A DNA stretch of 58,825 bases, taken from positions 1 through 58,825 of the forward strand of contig QCBO01000008.1 of NCBI GenBank assembly GCA_003279105.1. Direction: 5' to 3'. Shown here piece by piece: positions 26,761 to 36,196 of the stretch. A program made the translations under genes and the position numbers. The notes under the pieces are model-generated. The model ran no database searches and had not been told where the DNA came from. It worked only from the letters and a program-made list of their open reading frames with translations. Position 1 is the stretch's first letter, and each line of letters begins with the position of its first letter. This stretch comes from Prochlorococcus sp. AG-347-I19 (GTDB lineage: Bacteria > Cyanobacteriota > Cyanobacteriia > PCC-6307 > Cyanobiaceae).

Positions 26761-28746
26761 ATGCAATCAATTACAAATTCAACTGTAAATAGATCTACTC
26801 ATGATTCATCCAGATCTAAAAGTAATACGCCAGCTCTAAGAGTAATACCTCTTGGAGGACTTCATGAAATAGGAAAAAACACTTGCGTTTTTGAATATGG
26901 TGATGAATTAATGCTTGTTGATGCTGGCCTAGCTTTCCCATCTGATGGTATGCATGGCGTAAACGTTGTTATGCCTGATACAACTTTTTTAAAAGAAAAT
27001 CAAAGAAGAATAAAAGGAATGATTGTCACTCATGGGCATGAAGATCATATTGGAGGTATTTCTCATCACCTAAAACATTTTAATATTCCCATTATTTATG
27101 GCCCAAGACTGGCAATGTCAATGCTTAGAGGAAAAATGGAGGAAGCAGGGGTATCTGATAGAACAACTATACAGACAGTAAATCCAAGAGATGTTGTAAA
27201 AGTAGGACAACATTTTTCTGTTGAATTTATTCGAAATACCCATTCTATTTGCGATAGCTTTTCTTTAGCAGTTACAACACCTGTTGGCACAATTATTTTC
27301 ACGGGAGATTTTAAGTTTGATCATATGCCAGTAGATGGAGAGCAATTTGATATTGAAAGGATGGTGTATTACGGAGAGAAGGGCGTTTTATGCATGTTCA
27401 GTGATTCTACTAATGCCGAAGTTCCAGGTTTTTGTCCTTCTGAGAAGACTATCTATCCTTCTTTAGAAAAACATATTGCAGAGGCAAAAGAACGAGTTAT
27501 CCTTACCACTTTTGCTAGTTCTGTGCATAGAGTGACAATGATCTTAGAATTGGCCATGAAACATGGAAGAAAGGTCGGTTTGTTAGGTAGATCGATGATA
27601 AATGTTATTGCTAAGGCAAGAGATATTGGTTATATGAAATGCCCAGATGATTTGTTTGTTCCTATCAAGCAAATTAGAGATTTGCCAGATAGGGAGACCT
27701 TATTACTAATGACAGGTAGTCAAGGAGAACCCCTAGCAGCCTTAAGCAGAATCTCTCGTGGTGAACATCAGCATGTTCGTCTTAAGACTACTGATACTGT
27801 AATATTTTCAGCCAGCCCAATTCCTGGTAATACTATTTCTGTTGTTAATACAATAGATAGATTAATGAAACTCGGAGCAAAGGTTGTTTATGGAAAGGGT
27901 GAGAATATTCATGTTTCTGGTCATGGTTTTCAAGAAGATCAAAAGTTAATGTTGGCACTCGCAAAACCTAAGTTCTTTGTTCCTGTTCATGGAGAACATA
28001 GAATGCTTGTTTGTCATGGGAAGAGTGCACAAACTATGGGAGTTCCAAAGGACAATATCTTAATTATTGAAAATGGAGATGTAGTTGAGTTAACCCCTAA
28101 TTCTATTCAAAAGGGTGATCCTGTAAAAGCTGGTGTTGAACTGCTTGATAACTCACGAAATGGGATAGTAGATGCTCGAGTATTAAAAGAAAGGCAGCAA
28201 TTAGCTGGAGATGGTGTAGTAACTGTTTTAGCTCCTATTAGTACAGATGGGAAGATGGTTGCGCCTCCTAGAGTTAATTTAAGAGGAGTTGTTACTACTG
28301 CAGAGCCAAGAAAAATGTCTATGTGGACAGAACGAGAAATAAGCTGGGTCTTAGAAAATAGATGGAAACAATTATCCAGACAAACTGGGCCGAATAATTT
28401 TGAGGTAGATTGGATTGGTGTACAAAGAGAAATTGAAAATGGTTTATCGAGAAGAATGAGAAGAGAATTACAAGTTGAACCACTTATTTTGTGTTTAGTT
28501 CAACCTGCTCCAAGTGGAACTCGTGCTTATATTCCAAAGATTACCGAAGAGCAAAATTTCTCCAATAGAAATAGAAATAATAATAATTTCCATAAGAAAT
28601 CAAACAATAATCATCCTAATAGTTCAAATAACTCACAAAATACCCAAAAAAGTCCAAAAGTTTCAAAGAATTCATCAGCTGAGACTGCTGCAGAAGATTC
28701 ATTTGAAGGTAGAACAAGAAGAAGAAGATCTGCTGTAACGTCTTAA
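26761..28746 (+). CDS. rnj: Ribonuclease J
   Basis: RNase J is a metallo-beta-lactamase/beta-CASP exo- and endoribonuclease used in mRNA decay and rRNA processing. The 661-residue protein has the metal-binding THGHEDHIGG near residue 89, GDFKFDH, the beta-CASP segment (LLMTGSQGEPLAALSRI) and the VSGHGFQEDQ and VPVHGEHRM histidine motifs. Residues about 596-661 are an Asn/Ser-rich, low-complexity tail ending in RTRRRRSAVTS. It follows asd-dapA by 80 bases and overlaps the convergent tilS by 4 bases. Confidence 0.95.
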   Translation: MQSITNSTVNRSTHDSSRSKSNTPALRVIPLGGLHEIGKNTCVFEYGDELMLVDAGLAFPSDGMHGVNVVMPDTTFLKENQRRIKGMIVTHGHEDHIGGISHHLKHFNIPIIYGPRLAMSMLRGKMEEAGVSDRTTIQTVNPRDVVKVGQHFSVEFIRNTHSICDSFSLAVTTPVGTIIFTGDFKFDHMPVDGEQFDIERMVYYGEKGVLCMFSDSTNAEVPGFCPSEKTIYPSLEKHIAEAKERVILTTFASSVHRVTMILELAMKHGRKVGLLGRSMINVIAKARDIGYMKCPDDLFVPIKQIRDLPDRETLLLMTGSQGEPLAALSRISRGEHQHVRLKTTDTVIFSASPIPGNTISVVNTIDRLMKLGAKVVYGKGENIHVSGHGFQEDQKLMLALAKPKFFVPVHGEHRMLVCHGKSAQTMGVPKDNILIIENGDVVELTPNSIQKGDPVKAGVELLDNSRNGIVDARVLKERQQLAGDGVVTVLAPISTDGKMVAPPRVNLRGVVTTAEPRKMSMWTEREISWVLENRWKQLSRQTGPNNFEVDWIGVQREIENGLSRRMRRELQVEPLILCLVQPAPSGTRAYIPKITEEQNFSNRNRNNNNFHKKSNNNHPNSSNNSQNTQKSPKVSKNSSAETAAEDSFEGRTRRRRSAVTS

Positions 28747-29753
28747 CTTTTTTCAAAATTTATATAGTTTTTATCCCAAACAATTTTTAAAAACTCTTGA
28801 AGATTAATTTGACCTTTATTTTTTTCATAAATTGAAGTTGCTAATTTTGTCAGATTTTTAGAACTATATTGCTTTGCAGATATTTCTTTTAAAAATCTAT
28901 TTAAAATTGTGCACCTTGCTTCAATACACATACCATTTAGGAGATTCCTATCGATACCTTTAACATCTTTACAATATAAAAACGCTAGTTCACTAAGATC
29001 ATTACGTTCATTATTGTATTTGCTCATTTTTTGAGAAAAATTATTTATCCTTTCAGAACAACCAGGATAGATGACTTCTAAGTTAGGAAGAATTTTTTTT
29101 CTTACTAAATTCCTTTTTAATTTAAGATCTGAATTTGTAGGATCTTCCCAGACTGGGATCTTCATATCATCGCAAAATTGTTTTGTATCTTCCCTACTGA
29201 AAATTAATATTGGTCTTATTAAATAAATTTGATTTTCTATTAATCTTTTAGTCTCAATATTACTCAGACCTGCAAAATTGCTCCCTCTAGATAAATTGAG
29301 GATAAATGTTTCTGCATTATCACTACTCGTGTGACCAGTTAACAAATAAATATTATGTTTTTGCTGGTTTTTATTTAATAAAGTTTTGGCTCTTTCACAT
29401 AATTTTTTATATCTCCATTCTCGTGCTTTTTCTTCTGAAGAAATACTTTCTTTATTTGCTTGATCAAAAGAGAATGAAATATTTTTATCTTCGCAATAAT
29501 TTTTTAATTCAAGAGCATATAGTGATGATTTTTCGTGCCACTGATGATCACCATGCCAAACACTAATAGACCAATTATGTAGTTTTTTTAGGTCATTAAT
29601 TAGTGTTAATAAGGCCATTGAGTCTTGCCCCCCGGAAACACTTATTAAAATATTAGATCCTTTGGGAATTAATATTTTTTTGGTAAGAATCTCCTTATGA
29701 AGCTGATGATGCCAAGATGACCAATTTTTCTGACTTAATTTTTTATCAGTCAT
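28743..29753 (-). CDS. tilS: tRNA(Ile)-lysidine synthase
   Basis: TilS attaches lysine to cytidine 34 of tRNA-Ile(CAU), changing its specificity from AUG to AUA. The 336-residue protein has the PP-loop ISVSGGQDSMALL near residue 40, the VWHGDHQWH strand, LLTGHTSSDNAETFILNLSRGS near 137 and RPILIFSRE, all typical. The C-terminal tRNA-binding domain is short, as is usual in cyanobacteria. It starts divergently from ycf23. Confidence 0.93.
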   Translation of the reverse strand: MTDKKLSQKNWSSWHHQLHKEILTKKILIPKGSNILISVSGGQDSMALLTLINDLKKLHNWSISVWHGDHQWHEKSSLYALELKNYCEDKNISFSFDQANKESISSEEKAREWRYKKLCERAKTLLNKNQQKHNIYLLTGHTSSDNAETFILNLSRGSNFAGLSNIETKRLIENQIYLIRPILIFSREDTKQFCDDMKIPVWEDPTNSDLKLKRNLVRKKILPNLEVIYPGCSERINNFSQKMSKYNNERNDLSELAFLYCKDVKGIDRNLLNGMCIEARCTILNRFLKEISAKQYSSKNLTKLATSIYEKNKGQINLQEFLKIVWDKNYINFEKS

Positions 29754-29790
29754 TTTGTGTTGCTCAGATAATATTTTTTAAAAAATGCAC

Positions 29791-29805
29791 TGTTTTACTA
29801 AAACA
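29791..29805. promoter_or_regulatory. Short perfect inverted repeat between tilS and ycf23
   Basis: TGTTTT-ACT-AAAACA is a 6-base perfect inverted repeat in the 85-base divergent spacer, 38 bases before tilS and 34 before ycf23. In DNA this AT-rich such repeats arise by chance, so it is only a candidate operator. Confidence 0.2.
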
Positions 29806-29838
29806 ATGTCACAATCAGGTAATAAATTCATTAAGTAA

Positions 29839-30615
29839 ATGAGTCTGATTAATCTTTTGCCACAAAATATCAAAGAAGAGTTAAGAAGCAAATCCTTACT
29901 CAAAGTTATTTCAGGATTGAATAATTTCGATGTTCAGTCTGTGAAAATAATTGTTGAGGCTGCTTCATTAGGAGGTGCAGATCTTGTCGATATCGCTTGT
30001 AAACCTGAACTCGTTGATTTAGCACTTAAGAATTCAATACTACCCGTATGTGTTAGTTCAGTAGTGCCTCGATCTTTTCAAGATTGTGTAAAAGCAGGAG
30101 TATCATTAATTGAGATAGGAAATTACGATACTTTTTATGAAAAAGGTATTCATTTTTCTGATAAAAAAGTTTTAAACATTACAAAAGAGACGAGGGATTT
30201 ATTGCCTAATTTCCCCTTATCAGTAACTGTTCCTCATACTATGCCTATTGATAAACAAGTTGATCTTGCTGTAAAGCTGGTGGAAGAAGGCGTTGATATT
30301 ATTCAAACAGAAGGTGGCACCAGTTCTACTCCTTACTCTCCAGGAATTCAAGGTTTTTTTGAAAAATCAGTACCAACTCTTGCAGCTACCTATGCAATTC
30401 ATCAAGAATTTAAGAAACAATCTCTGAATATACCAATCATGAGTGCCTCTGGATTAAGCCAAGTAACTTGTCCACTAGCAATATCCTCTGGAGCCTCAGC
30501 AGTTGGTGTTGGATCTGTGGTTAATAAATTAGATGATTTAATATCAATGATTGCGGTTGTTAGGGGCTTAAAAGAATCTTTGAAAAATTCAATAATTGGA
30601 GAAAAAATTTCTTAG
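29839..30615 (+). CDS. ycf23: Ycf23-type protein (DUF561), TIM-barrel fold predicted
   Basis: The 258-residue protein matches the cyanobacterial/red-plastid Ycf23 family. It opens with KVISGLNNFDVQSVKIIVEAASLGGADLVDIACKPELV split over residues 22-60. Further blocks are PVCVSSVVP, IEIGNYDTFYEKG, LSVTVPHTMPIDKQV and IQTEGGTSSTPYSPG. Near the end SASGLSQVTCPLAISSGASAVGVGSVVNK resembles the phosphate-binding end of a TIM barrel. No reaction is established for the family. It ends 29 bases before uvrB. Confidence 0.85.
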   Translation: MSLINLLPQNIKEELRSKSLLKVISGLNNFDVQSVKIIVEAASLGGADLVDIACKPELVDLALKNSILPVCVSSVVPRSFQDCVKAGVSLIEIGNYDTFYEKGIHFSDKKVLNITKETRDLLPNFPLSVTVPHTMPIDKQVDLAVKLVEEGVDIIQTEGGTSSTPYSPGIQGFFEKSVPTLAATYAIHQEFKKQSLNIPIMSASGLSQVTCPLAISSGASAVGVGSVVNKLDDLISMIAVVRGLKESLKNSIIGEKIS

Positions 30616-30644
30616 TATAGCAACATCCTTTAGCTATTAGCTTG

Positions 30645-32684
30645 ATGAACAACTATAAGCTTCAAGCTCCTTACGACCCAAATGGAGATCAACCAGAAGC
30701 TATTAAAAAATTAGTTAAAGGCGTAAATAATGGTAAACAGTTTCAGACTCTTTTAGGAGCTACTGGAACTGGTAAAACATTTACCATTGCAAATGTAATT
30801 CAACAAACAGGAAGACCAGCACTTGTTTTAGCCCATAACAAAACATTGGCTGCACAACTATGTAATGAATTAAGGGAATTTTTTCCAAAAAATGCTGTTG
30901 AATACTTTATTTCTTACTACGATTATTATCAACCTGAAGCATATGTACCTGTAAGTGATACTTACATAGCCAAAACTGCTTCAATTAATGAAGAAATAGA
31001 TATGCTGAGGCACTCTGCAACACGCTCATTATTTGAAAGAAAAGATGTAATAGTTGTAGCCTCAATAAGTTGTATTTATGGTCTTGGCATACCGAGTGAG
31101 TATTTAAAAGCTGCAGTCAAATTTGAAGTGGGAAAATCAATAAATTTGCGTTCTTCTTTGAGGTCTCTCGTTGAAAATCAATATACTCGAAATGATATTG
31201 AAATTACTAGAGGTAGATTCAGAATTAAAGGTGATGTTTTAGAAATTGGTCCAGCTTATGAAGATAGATTAATAAGAATAGAGTTATTTGGTGATGAAAT
31301 CGAGGCTATCAGATACGTTGACCCTACTACAGGAGAGATACTTGAAAGTTTGGAACAAGTTAGCGTTTACCCAGCGAAGCATTTTGTGACTCCAAAAGAA
31401 AGACTTGAGAGTGCAATAAGTGCAATTAGAAGTGAATTAAAAACTCAACTCGATAAATTTACATACGAAGGAAAATTATTAGAGGCTCAACGTTTAGAAC
31501 AACGTACAAAATATGATTTAGAAATGCTTAAAGAGGTAGGTTACTGTAATGGAGTTGAGAATTATGCTCGTCATTTATCAGGTAGGGAGGAAGGTTCACC
31601 GCCAGAATGCTTAATAGATTACTTTCCCAAAGATTGGTTGTTAGTGGTTGATGAGAGTCACGTAACATGTCCTCAACTTCATGCGATGTACAACGGTGAT
31701 CAATCTAGAAAAAAAGTTTTAATAGATCATGGTTTTAGATTGCCAAGTGCTGCAGATAATAGACCTTTAAAATGTGAAGAGTTTTGGGAAAAATCAAAAC
31801 AGACATTATTTATAAGTGCAACTCCCGGTCAGTGGGAATTAGATCAATGTGATGGTGAATTTATTGAGCAAGTTATAAGACCAACTGGGGTATTAGACCC
31901 GGTAATTGATGTAAGACCTAGTGAGGGCCAAATAGAAGATCTGTTATCTGAAATAAGAATTCGAGCTGAAAAGAATCAAAGAGTGCTTGTGACAACACTT
32001 ACTAAGAGAATGGCTGAAGATCTAACTGATTTTTTATCTGAAAATAAAGTAAGAGTTAGATATTTACATTCCGAAATCCATTCAATTGAAAGAATTGAAA
32101 TTATTCAAGACCTTAGAATGGGCGAATATGATGTTTTGGTAGGAGTTAATTTATTAAGAGAGGGACTAGATCTTCCAGAAGTATCCTTAGTCGCCATTTT
32201 AGATGCTGATAAAGAAGGTTTTCTGAGGGCAGAAAGGTCATTGATTCAAACAATAGGAAGAGCTGCCAGACATGTTGAAGGTGTTGCCTTGCTTTATGCA
32301 GATAACTTCACAGATTCAATGAAAAGAGCAATATCTGAAACTGAAAGAAGAAGAACTATTCAAAAAAAATATAACCAAGTCAATGGTATTACTCCAAAAC
32401 CTGCAGGCAAAAAAATAGAAAATTCAATATTATCTTTTCTAGAACTTTCTAGAAAACTAGATGCTGGTGGTTTATCTAAAGATTTAATAAATATAGTTAA
32501 TAACAAAACTGACGCAATTCTCAGTTCCAGTGATAATCAATGTTTGCTCGAAGAATTGCCTGACTTAATAGAAAAGTTAGAAATAAAAATGAAAGACGCT
32601 GCAAAAGAGTTAAATTTTGAAGAAGCAGCAAATTTGAGGGATAGAATCAAAAAATTAAGACAAAAATTGGCAAGAAATAATTAA
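30645..32684 (+). CDS. uvrB: UvrABC system protein B
   Basis: UvrB verifies DNA damage and recruits UvrC in nucleotide excision repair. The 679-residue protein has Walker A GATGTGKT near residue 40, the damage-probing beta-hairpin [12 protein letters not shown] near 95 and the helicase motifs through [19 protein letters not shown] and QTIGRAARH. The C-terminal UVR motif ([31 protein letters not shown] region, about 640-672) contacts UvrC. A TTG lies one codon before the ATG; the ATG is the better start. It is convergent with lysC, with a 7-base gap. Confidence 0.97.
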   Translation: MNNYKLQAPYDPNGDQPEAIKKLVKGVNNGKQFQTLLGATGTGKTFTIANVIQQTGRPALVLAHNKTLAAQLCNELREFFPKNAVEYFISYYDYYQPEAYVPVSDTYIAKTASINEEIDMLRHSATRSLFERKDVIVVASISCIYGLGIPSEYLKAAVKFEVGKSINLRSSLRSLVENQYTRNDIEITRGRFRIKGDVLEIGPAYEDRLIRIELFGDEIEAIRYVDPTTGEILESLEQVSVYPAKHFVTPKERLESAISAIRSELKTQLDKFTYEGKLLEAQRLEQRTKYDLEMLKEVGYCNGVENYARHLSGREEGSPPECLIDYFPKDWLLVVDESHVTCPQLHAMYNGDQSRKKVLIDHGFRLPSAADNRPLKCEEFWEKSKQTLFISATPGQWELDQCDGEFIEQVIRPTGVLDPVIDVRPSEGQIEDLLSEIRIRAEKNQRVLVTTLTKRMAEDLTDFLSENKVRVRYLHSEIHSIERIEIIQDLRMGEYDVLVGVNLLREGLDLPEVSLVAILDADKEGFLRAERSLIQTIGRAARHVEGVALLYADNFTDSMKRAISETERRRTIQKKYNQVNGITPKPAGKKIENSILSFLELSRKLDAGGLSKDLINIVNNKTDAILSSSDNQCLLEELPDLIEKLEIKMKDAAKELNFEEAANLRDRIKKLRQKLARNN

Positions 32685-32691
32685 AAAGAAC

Positions 32692-34452
32692 TTATTTTTC
32701 TAATTCGAAATGATTATGAATCGCATTAACTGCTTTGTCACAATCTTTTTCTAAGACAATACATGAAGTCCTAATTTCACTCGTGGCAATCATTTCAATA
32801 TTGATATTTTGGTCAGCCAATGCTCTAAATATTTTTCCAGCCGTCCCAACCTTAAATGCCATTCCCGCTCCTACAGTACTTACTTTTGCTATAGCAGGGC
32901 CATCTTCAATGTATGATCCGGGTAATTTTTTTGTTAAGGTGTCAAAAACTAAGTTAGCTTTTTCTCTATCTTGTTTATTCATTGTAAGACTAATATCCTT
33001 AGTTTTTAGAGAGGAAATTCTTTCAGACTGAACAATAGTATCGATAAGTAAATTATTTTCAGCTAATGCTAAACATATCGATGCTGCTACACCTGGACGA
33101 TCAGGTAGTTTTCGAAAGCTTACCTGAACTTGGTTTTTATCTAATGCAATTCCTCTTACTTCAGGTTGATCTTGTTTTTCATTGATTGGATTAACAAATA
33201 TTTGTGTATCGGATAACTTAAATTTCTCAGCAACAAATCTAATAGCTTTTGGTATATTATTAATTTCAATTACACAGCTGACTTTAATTTCACTAGTAGC
33301 TATTAACCTAACATTTATATTCGCTTGAGATAAAGTATCAAATAAATCAGCTGAAACACTAGGTCTGCCCATAATGCCTGCTCCTTGAATACTTAATTTA
33401 GTCATGTTGGTTTTTAAATTAAATTCTCCCCCTAATTGACTAGTTATAAGTTCACATTGTTCTGCAGTCTTTTTTACTTCTAATTCACCAACAGTAAATG
33501 TTATATCGTTTTTATTTCCATCATTTGTCGCTTGTATTATTAAATCTACGTTAATACTTGCTTCTGAAAGTTTTTCAAATATTTGCGCAGCAATCCCAGG
33601 CCTATCAGGAATATTTGAGAGACTGAATACTGCTTGGTTTTCTAATACTTCAAGACTATTGACTGTTTTTGTTAATTCTAAGCTTCCTCTTTTTAGCGGG
33701 AGAGGTTGGATTTGACTTTCTAGGAGAGTCCCATTGGAGTCAATTTGGCTTGATTTTACACACAATTTAATTCCATAATTGCGAGCAATTTCTACTGCTC
33801 TAGGATGCAGAACTGAAGCACCGACGCTTGCAAGTTCAAGCATTTCCTCGCAGCTAATTTCATCTAAGAGTTTTGCATTAGGAACAATCCTTGGATCAGT
33901 AGTAAGAACCCCTGGAACGTCTGTATAAATTTCGCAAGTCTCAGCTCCTAAAGCTGTTGATAAAGCTACCGCGGAAGTATCTGAACCACCTCTACCCAAA
34001 GTTGTAATTTCCATAGAACCCGTATGGCTTAATGTTGTTCCTTGAAATCCAGCTACGACAACTACAAAACCCTGATTTAAATAATTTTGGATCCTTTCTG
34101 TTTTAATATCCAGAATTCTCGCTTTCCCATGAATTGATTCAGTAATAATTCCAACTTGGCTACCAGTCATTGAAATTGCAGGTATTCCGTATTCGTTTAA
34201 TGCCATTGAAAGAAGAGCTATGGTTACTTGCTCTCCAGTTGAGAGAAGCATATCCAATTCTCTTCGATTAGGATTTTTACTAATTGATTCCGCTAAACAA
34301 TTTAAATCATCTGTAGTTTGCCCCATCGCAGAGACAACTACGACAATTTCATTCCCTGCTTCTTTACTTTGACAAATGCTACTTGCAATATTTTTAATTT
34401 TTTTAATATCACCGACAGAAGTACCGCCAAATTTTTTCACAAGTAAAGCCAT
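32692..34452 (-). CDS. lysC: Aspartokinase with tandem ACT domains
   Basis: LysC phosphorylates aspartate, feeding the asd-dapA steps encoded elsewhere in the window. The 586-residue protein begins ALLVKKFGGTSVGD and has the kinase block EITTLGRGGSDTSAVAL near residue 150 and EIYTDVPGVLTTDPRIV near 185. After residue 270 it has four ACT-type repeats, visible from recurring RPGIAAQIFEKLSEASINVDLI, GRPSVSADLFDTLSQANINVRLI, RPGVAASICLALAENNLLIDTI and KVGTAGKIFRALADQNINIEMI. Four ACT domains is the cyanobacterial arrangement; many bacterial enzymes have two. Feedback control by lysine and threonine is expected from the family. Confidence 0.96.
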   Translation of the reverse strand: MALLVKKFGGTSVGDIKKIKNIASSICQSKEAGNEIVVVVSAMGQTTDDLNCLAESISKNPNRRELDMLLSTGEQVTIALLSMALNEYGIPAISMTGSQVGIITESIHGKARILDIKTERIQNYLNQGFVVVVAGFQGTTLSHTGSMEITTLGRGGSDTSAVALSTALGAETCEIYTDVPGVLTTDPRIVPNAKLLDEISCEEMLELASVGASVLHPRAVEIARNYGIKLCVKSSQIDSNGTLLESQIQPLPLKRGSLELTKTVNSLEVLENQAVFSLSNIPDRPGIAAQIFEKLSEASINVDLIIQATNDGNKNDITFTVGELEVKKTAEQCELITSQLGGEFNLKTNMTKLSIQGAGIMGRPSVSADLFDTLSQANINVRLIATSEIKVSCVIEINNIPKAIRFVAEKFKLSDTQIFVNPINEKQDQPEVRGIALDKNQVQVSFRKLPDRPGVAASICLALAENNLLIDTIVQSERISSLKTKDISLTMNKQDREKANLVFDTLTKKLPGSYIEDGPAIAKVSTVGAGMAFKVGTAGKIFRALADQNINIEMIATSEIRTSCIVLEKDCDKAVNAIHNHFELEK

Positions 34453-34482
34453 ACTTAAATCATAATGTAAATTCTAATTTGG

Positions 34483-35484
34483 TTAACTTAAATTAATTAA
34501 TTTCTCTGTAAAAACATTTATAGGATTATTACCTTGTTTTAGTAATGATTCAATATCTAGTAAGTTACCCATTAAATTAATTAAATATTCTTGAGATATA
34601 TTTTTGACTTTTTTTCGAATAAAAAAAATTCTTTTTGGATTAGAAATGCCTGCAAGAGTACAAATCTTTTCTGCATTATCGTTACCTGAATTAACTGCTA
34701 GTTTTATAATGGTATGAATTCTTATTTGACTAATTAAACCTGCATTTAGTCTTAGAGCAGGTTCTCCTTTCTGTAAAGCATAATTTATTTCAATGAGGCT
34801 TTCATTAATATTTTTTTGTAAGAGAAGATCAATAATTTTGAAAATATTGGATTGATGATCACTAAATATTTTTTTTACATCAATACTTTTAAGAAAAAGT
34901 TGTGAATTCGAATCACTTGATACTGCAGAGAGGTAAGTTTTTGCTTTAGCTAATTCATTTATTAGTTTAAAGCTGTCATTACCAACTGAATCAATAATTA
35001 ATTCAGCTGCATTTTTATCAATTTTGATATTCATTTCATTTGCTGCATCTTCTAAAAATCTTTTTTGTCCCTCATAGTCCCAGATTTCTGGTAAAGAAAA
35101 TGATTTTTCTTTGGCTAAATTATTTTTGATAAGTTTTTGTAAAAATTTAGTACTCTTTAGTCTTGAGTCTGGTTTTTTTGTATTTTGCAAAATGAAATAG
35201 GTATTTTGGGGTATATTGTCATGAATTTTTTCAAATTTAGTTCTTAGATCTTCATTTTTGGCAGTAAAAATGGGATTATTTTTCAATGTAACTATTCTGT
35301 ATCCATCTCCAAAAGGAGGTGTAAGAACTTCATCAAAAGCTTTATTGACTTGTTCATCATCATCTCCATTTAAATTAGTTACGTTTATTTCTTTCCATTC
35401 TTTGGATACTTCCTTATCAATTAATTTTTGAATAAATGTATTTTGAGCATTTAGATCATTACCCCATAATATTTGTATTGGCAT
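34483..35484 (-). CDS. holA: DNA polymerase III subunit delta
   Basis: The delta subunit is the wrench of the clamp loader that opens the sliding clamp. The 333-residue protein shows the loose family pattern: an N-terminal ILWGNDLNAQNTFIQKLI segment, FGDGYRIVTLKNNPIF near residue 57, a middle IWDYEGQKRFLEDAANEMNIKIDKNAAELIIDSVGND region split near 130-170, and a helical C-terminal collar domain (LRLNAGLISQIRIHTIIKLA). It lies 30 bases upstream of lysC on the same strand and diverges from cobH. The family is poorly conserved, so the call is a little less certain. Confidence 0.85.
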   Translation of the reverse strand: MPIQILWGNDLNAQNTFIQKLIDKEVSKEWKEINVTNLNGDDDEQVNKAFDEVLTPPFGDGYRIVTLKNNPIFTAKNEDLRTKFEKIHDNIPQNTYFILQNTKKPDSRLKSTKFLQKLIKNNLAKEKSFSLPEIWDYEGQKRFLEDAANEMNIKIDKNAAELIIDSVGNDSFKLINELAKAKTYLSAVSSDSNSQLFLKSIDVKKIFSDHQSNIFKIIDLLLQKNINESLIEINYALQKGEPALRLNAGLISQIRIHTIIKLAVNSGNDNAEKICTLAGISNPKRIFFIRKKVKNISQEYLINLMGNLLDIESLLKQGNNPINVFTEKLINLS

Positions 35485-35542
35485 AATAGCTCAATAAAAA
35501 CCATATATTAACTATGATTACTTCTAACACAAATTAAATTTA

Positions 35543-36166
35543 ATGGTAATAGATCATCCAATTTTTTTGGAAAGCATCAGATTCATAAGATCTCGTTTAG
35601 TAGCCAACGATCTAAATTATTTGGAAAAAAAAGTTTTAGAGAGATTAGTCCATACTTCAGGGGATTTTACAGTTCAAAATCTTGTAAATTTTAGTGAAGG
35701 TGCTTGTGAAAAGGGTCTTCAGGCACTTAAAAATGGTGCTCCTATTTTAACTGATACCGATATGGCAGCAGCAGCAATAAAATCCATGGCAGAAAATACC
35801 ACTAGGAATAAAGTATTCACCGCTAGAATGTGGTTCGGAAAAAATAATCATACAAACTTAACTAAAACTGCATATGGCTTAAGTGAAGGTTGGAAGGAGT
35901 TATCCGCTATAAATTCTGGAAGCAAATCTCCTATTGTAGTTATTGGCAGTTCGCCTACAGCGTTAACTTATTTAATTGATATTTTAGAAAATGCAAAAGA
36001 TTTACCTAGTTTAATTATCGGAATGCCTGTTGGATTTATTGGAGTAGAGAATAGCAAAAACAAACTGATTTCGACCGATCTTCCTAGAATTGTTTTGAAC
36101 TCAACCAGAGGAGGTGCTGCCATGGCAGCTGCTACGGTTAACGCCTTATTGAGGGAAACATTTTAA
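35543..36166 (+). CDS. cobH: Precorrin-8X methylmutase (CobH/CbiC)
   Basis: CobH moves a methyl group from C-11 to C-12, giving hydrogenobyrinic acid or cobyrinate in corrin synthesis. The 207-residue protein has the catalytic histidine in LERLVHTSGDF near residue 36. GAPILTDTDMAAAAI follows, then PIVVIGSSPTALTYLIDIL, IIGMPVGFIGVENSK and the closing TRGGAAMAAATVNALLR. Length is normal. It stands alone, convergent with mutS (30-base gap), and no cobalamin riboswitch can be seen in the 58-base upstream spacer. Confidence 0.96.
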   Translation: MVIDHPIFLESIRFIRSRLVANDLNYLEKKVLERLVHTSGDFTVQNLVNFSEGACEKGLQALKNGAPILTDTDMAAAAIKSMAENTTRNKVFTARMWFGKNNHTNLTKTAYGLSEGWKELSAINSGSKSPIVVIGSSPTALTYLIDILENAKDLPSLIIGMPVGFIGVENSKNKLISTDLPRIVLNSTRGGAAMAAATVNALLRETF

Positions 36167-36196
36167 AAAGTATTTATTTTATAAAAATTTCAAAAT

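Noticed and set aside
28514-28738. A 74-codon plus-strand frame inside the rnj tail
   Set aside because: It is a shifted reading of the Asn-rich tail region and consists almost entirely of Ile, Lys and Gln runs.
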